A stretch of 64,000 nucleotides of DNA from Sinomicrobium pectinilyticum. GTDB lineage: Bacteria; Bacteroidota; Bacteroidia; Flavobacteriales; Flavobacteriaceae. Both the position numbers and the translations under genes were made by a program. Position 1 is the stretch's first letter. Each line of letters opens with the position of its first letter. This document shows positions 62,632-64,000 of the stretch, piece after piece. The notes under the pieces are model-generated. The model saw only the letters and a list, made by a program, of their open reading frames with translations. It was not told the DNA's origin and searched no databases. The DNA lies in NCBI RefSeq assembly GCF_003725735.1, contig NZ_RJTM01000002.1, forward strand, positions 62,001 to 126,000. Direction: 5' to 3'.

Positions 62632-64000
62632 ATGAAGGTAAAATTGTTTTGGCTTGTATGTTGTCTTGCGATATTTCCCGTTGGTGTTTACGCACAAAAT
62701 ACGATCACGGGACAGGTAACGGATGCAGATAACCAGCCGCTTCCCGGGACCAATATTTTAGTAGAAGGGACCAACAGGTATGCGGTGTCCGATTTTGACG
62801 GAAATTTCACTATCGAAGCTTCTCCCGGAGAAGTCCTGCAGGTGACTTATGTTGGTTTTAAGGACCGGCTGATCACAGTTGGTGATGATACTTCAATAAC
62901 TATCGTTTTACAGGAAGACACTTCCGAATTGGATGAAGTGGTTGTAGTGGGGTATGGTACCCAGAAAAAGGCCGACCTGACAGGTTCCATAAGTAGTATA
63001 GAAGCTGAAGATATTGTAAAGCAGCCCGCCCTGACGGCTACTCAGGCGATCCAGGGGAAAGTTCCTGGTATTAATATTATCAACAGTGATCAACCTGGGG
63101 CTACACCAACGGTAATTATCCGCGGATTGGGAACGGCACTTTCGGGGAGAGACCCGTTATACATTGTAGACGGAATGCCCGTAGACAATATCAAGAGTAT
63201 CAGCCCTTCGGATATTTTAAAAGTAGATGTGCTGAAAGATGCATCTTCTGCCTCTATTTACGGTTTACGGGCTGCAAATGGGGTGATTATCGTTACGACA
63301 AAACAAGGGAAGAAGGGAAAAGCCAAGTTTAGTTTTGATTCCTTTTATGGAGCCAAAAGTATACTTAATCCGGTAGAAATGGCCAATGCCAATCAGTATA
63401 TCGATTATTTTAATGAGGGAGCAGCGGCAATTGGCGGTTATTCTCTGCAGGAAGATCAATTACATAATACCGATTGGTATAACGAACTGGCACAAGTAGG
63501 AAGCATTAATAATAATACCTTTGCGGTATCCGGGGGCGGAGAACATGTAGATTATTATTTCAGTTATAACCATTACGAAGAGGAAGGGGTCCTTAAAGAC
63601 CATAAATACAGGCGAGGAACGATTAAAAATAACAATACCTACAGGTTGTTTGATGATAAACTGAAGCTTACACAAAACCTCAACATATCTTTTACGAATG
63701 AAAACCCCAAACCATTGGGAGCCTTTAACAATGCGTACCGCCAATCCCCGTTGGTGCCCGTGCGTTATGAAAATGGGAGATGGGGACAGTCCTTTGTAAA
63801 TCAGACTACTGGGATAGTGACTTATGAAGCAGGTCCCGGGGAATCTATAGGAAGATTGTACTCTCATGGGAACCCCATGGCTGATGTGTTTTTTCAAAAT
63901 GAAAAGATACATACCACAACATTGCAAGGAGGTTTTACAGGAGAATTTTCCATTTCCGAAGACTTAAAGGCAACATCCAGGTTCGGAGCCACCAAGTATT
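62632..64000 (+). CDS. SusC/RagA family TonB-dependent transporter (3' part beyond window)
   Basis: Second SusC. Signal peptide (MKVKLFWLVCCLAIFPVGV, YAQN), carboxypeptidase-regulatory-like domain (ITGQVTDADNQPLPGTNILV), TonB-box region LDEVVVVGYGTQKKADLTGS, plug with AIQGKVPGINIIN and VIIRGLGTALSGRDPLYIVDG, then the first barrel strands. About 456 codons lie in the window, roughly the first 45 percent of the gene. Its plug and N-terminus differ from the first SusC at many positions, so it should import a different oligosaccharide. A susD probably follows outside the window. Confidence 0.95.
   Translation, partial: MKVKLFWLVCCLAIFPVGVYAQNTITGQVTDADNQPLPGTNILVEGTNRYAVSDFDGNFTIEASPGEVLQVTYVGFKDRLITVGDDTSITIVLQEDTSELDEVVVVGYGTQKKADLTGSISSIEAEDIVKQPALTATQAIQGKVPGINIINSDQPGATPTVIIRGLGTALSGRDPLYIVDGMPVDNIKSISPSDILKVDVLKDASSASIYGLRAANGVIIVTTKQGKKGKAKFSFDSFYGAKSILNPVEMANANQYIDYFNEGAAAIGGYSLQEDQLHNTDWYNELAQVGSINNNTFAVSGGGEHVDYYFSYNHYEEEGVLKDHKYRRGTIKNNNTYRLFDDKLKLTQNLNISFTNENPKPLGAFNNAYRQSPLVPVRYENGRWGQSFVNQTTGIVTYEAGPGESIGRLYSHGNPMADVFFQNEKIHTTTLQGGFTGEFSISEDLKATSRFGATKY

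Overview
The window looks like chromosomal DNA of a member of the Bacteroidota, most likely family Flavobacteriaceae. The evidence is SusC/SusD pairs, a hybrid two-component regulator, a short (287 aa) primary sigma factor, a bacillithiol synthesis gene (bshA), a NagB-deacetylase fusion, and many upstream regions carrying the Bacteroidota -7 box TAnnTTTG with little Shine-Dalgarno signal. The genus cannot be named from the sequence alone.

Positions 1-35550 are mostly housekeeping. A truncated tsaD is divergent from a TamB-like giant. Then come a sodium:solute symporter and an orphan LytTR regulator. A sugar/glycolysis block follows: nagB-deacetylase fusion, pfkA, gapA and a BadF-type GlcNAc kinase. 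RidA and LptD are divergent from a cell-envelope and redox run: amidase, MlaD, membrane Fe-S protein, HAD protein, CCG protein and a small protein of a family often labelled ABC transporter ATPase. Next are an exported GH3/beta-lactamase fusion, bshA, an M14 carboxypeptidase, PBP1A, a MoaC-MoaB fusion, DUF4202, a MarR/GNAT/SRPBCC cluster around a perfect palindrome, and DoxX.

Positions 35887-64000 are a composite polysaccharide-utilisation locus (PUL) with two regulators. The first half is a 1367-residue hybrid sensor/AraC regulator, a GH2 enzyme, an alginate-lyase-fold lipoprotein, SusC and SusD. Two promoters in this half, ahead of GH2 and ahead of SusC, share a 31-bp element (29 identical positions) placed exactly 11 bp before a -7 box. 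The second half is a sulfatase (minus strand), a triple-tyrosine (YYY) membrane regulator with a LuxR-type helix-turn-helix, a GH172-type enzyme, a second sulfatase and a second susC running off the right edge. Three promoters here (first sulfatase, a truncated susC start ahead of GH172, and the second susC) share a different 29-bp element. In all three its outer end lies exactly 152 bp from a TAATTTTA -7 box and 186-187 bp from the start codon. Core genes (a DnaQ/GIY-YIG nuclease, rpe and rpoD) and a cysteine-rich lipoprotein sit inside the locus.

The most interesting result is therefore regulatory: two distinct, precisely spaced operator systems partition one sulfated-glycan locus, and one of the promoters now sits in front of the remains of a lost susC. 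The enzyme set (GH2, uronate-lyase fold, GH172, two sulfatases) suggests a sulfated, uronic-acid-containing polysaccharide, probably algal or animal matrix. The exact substrate is inference.
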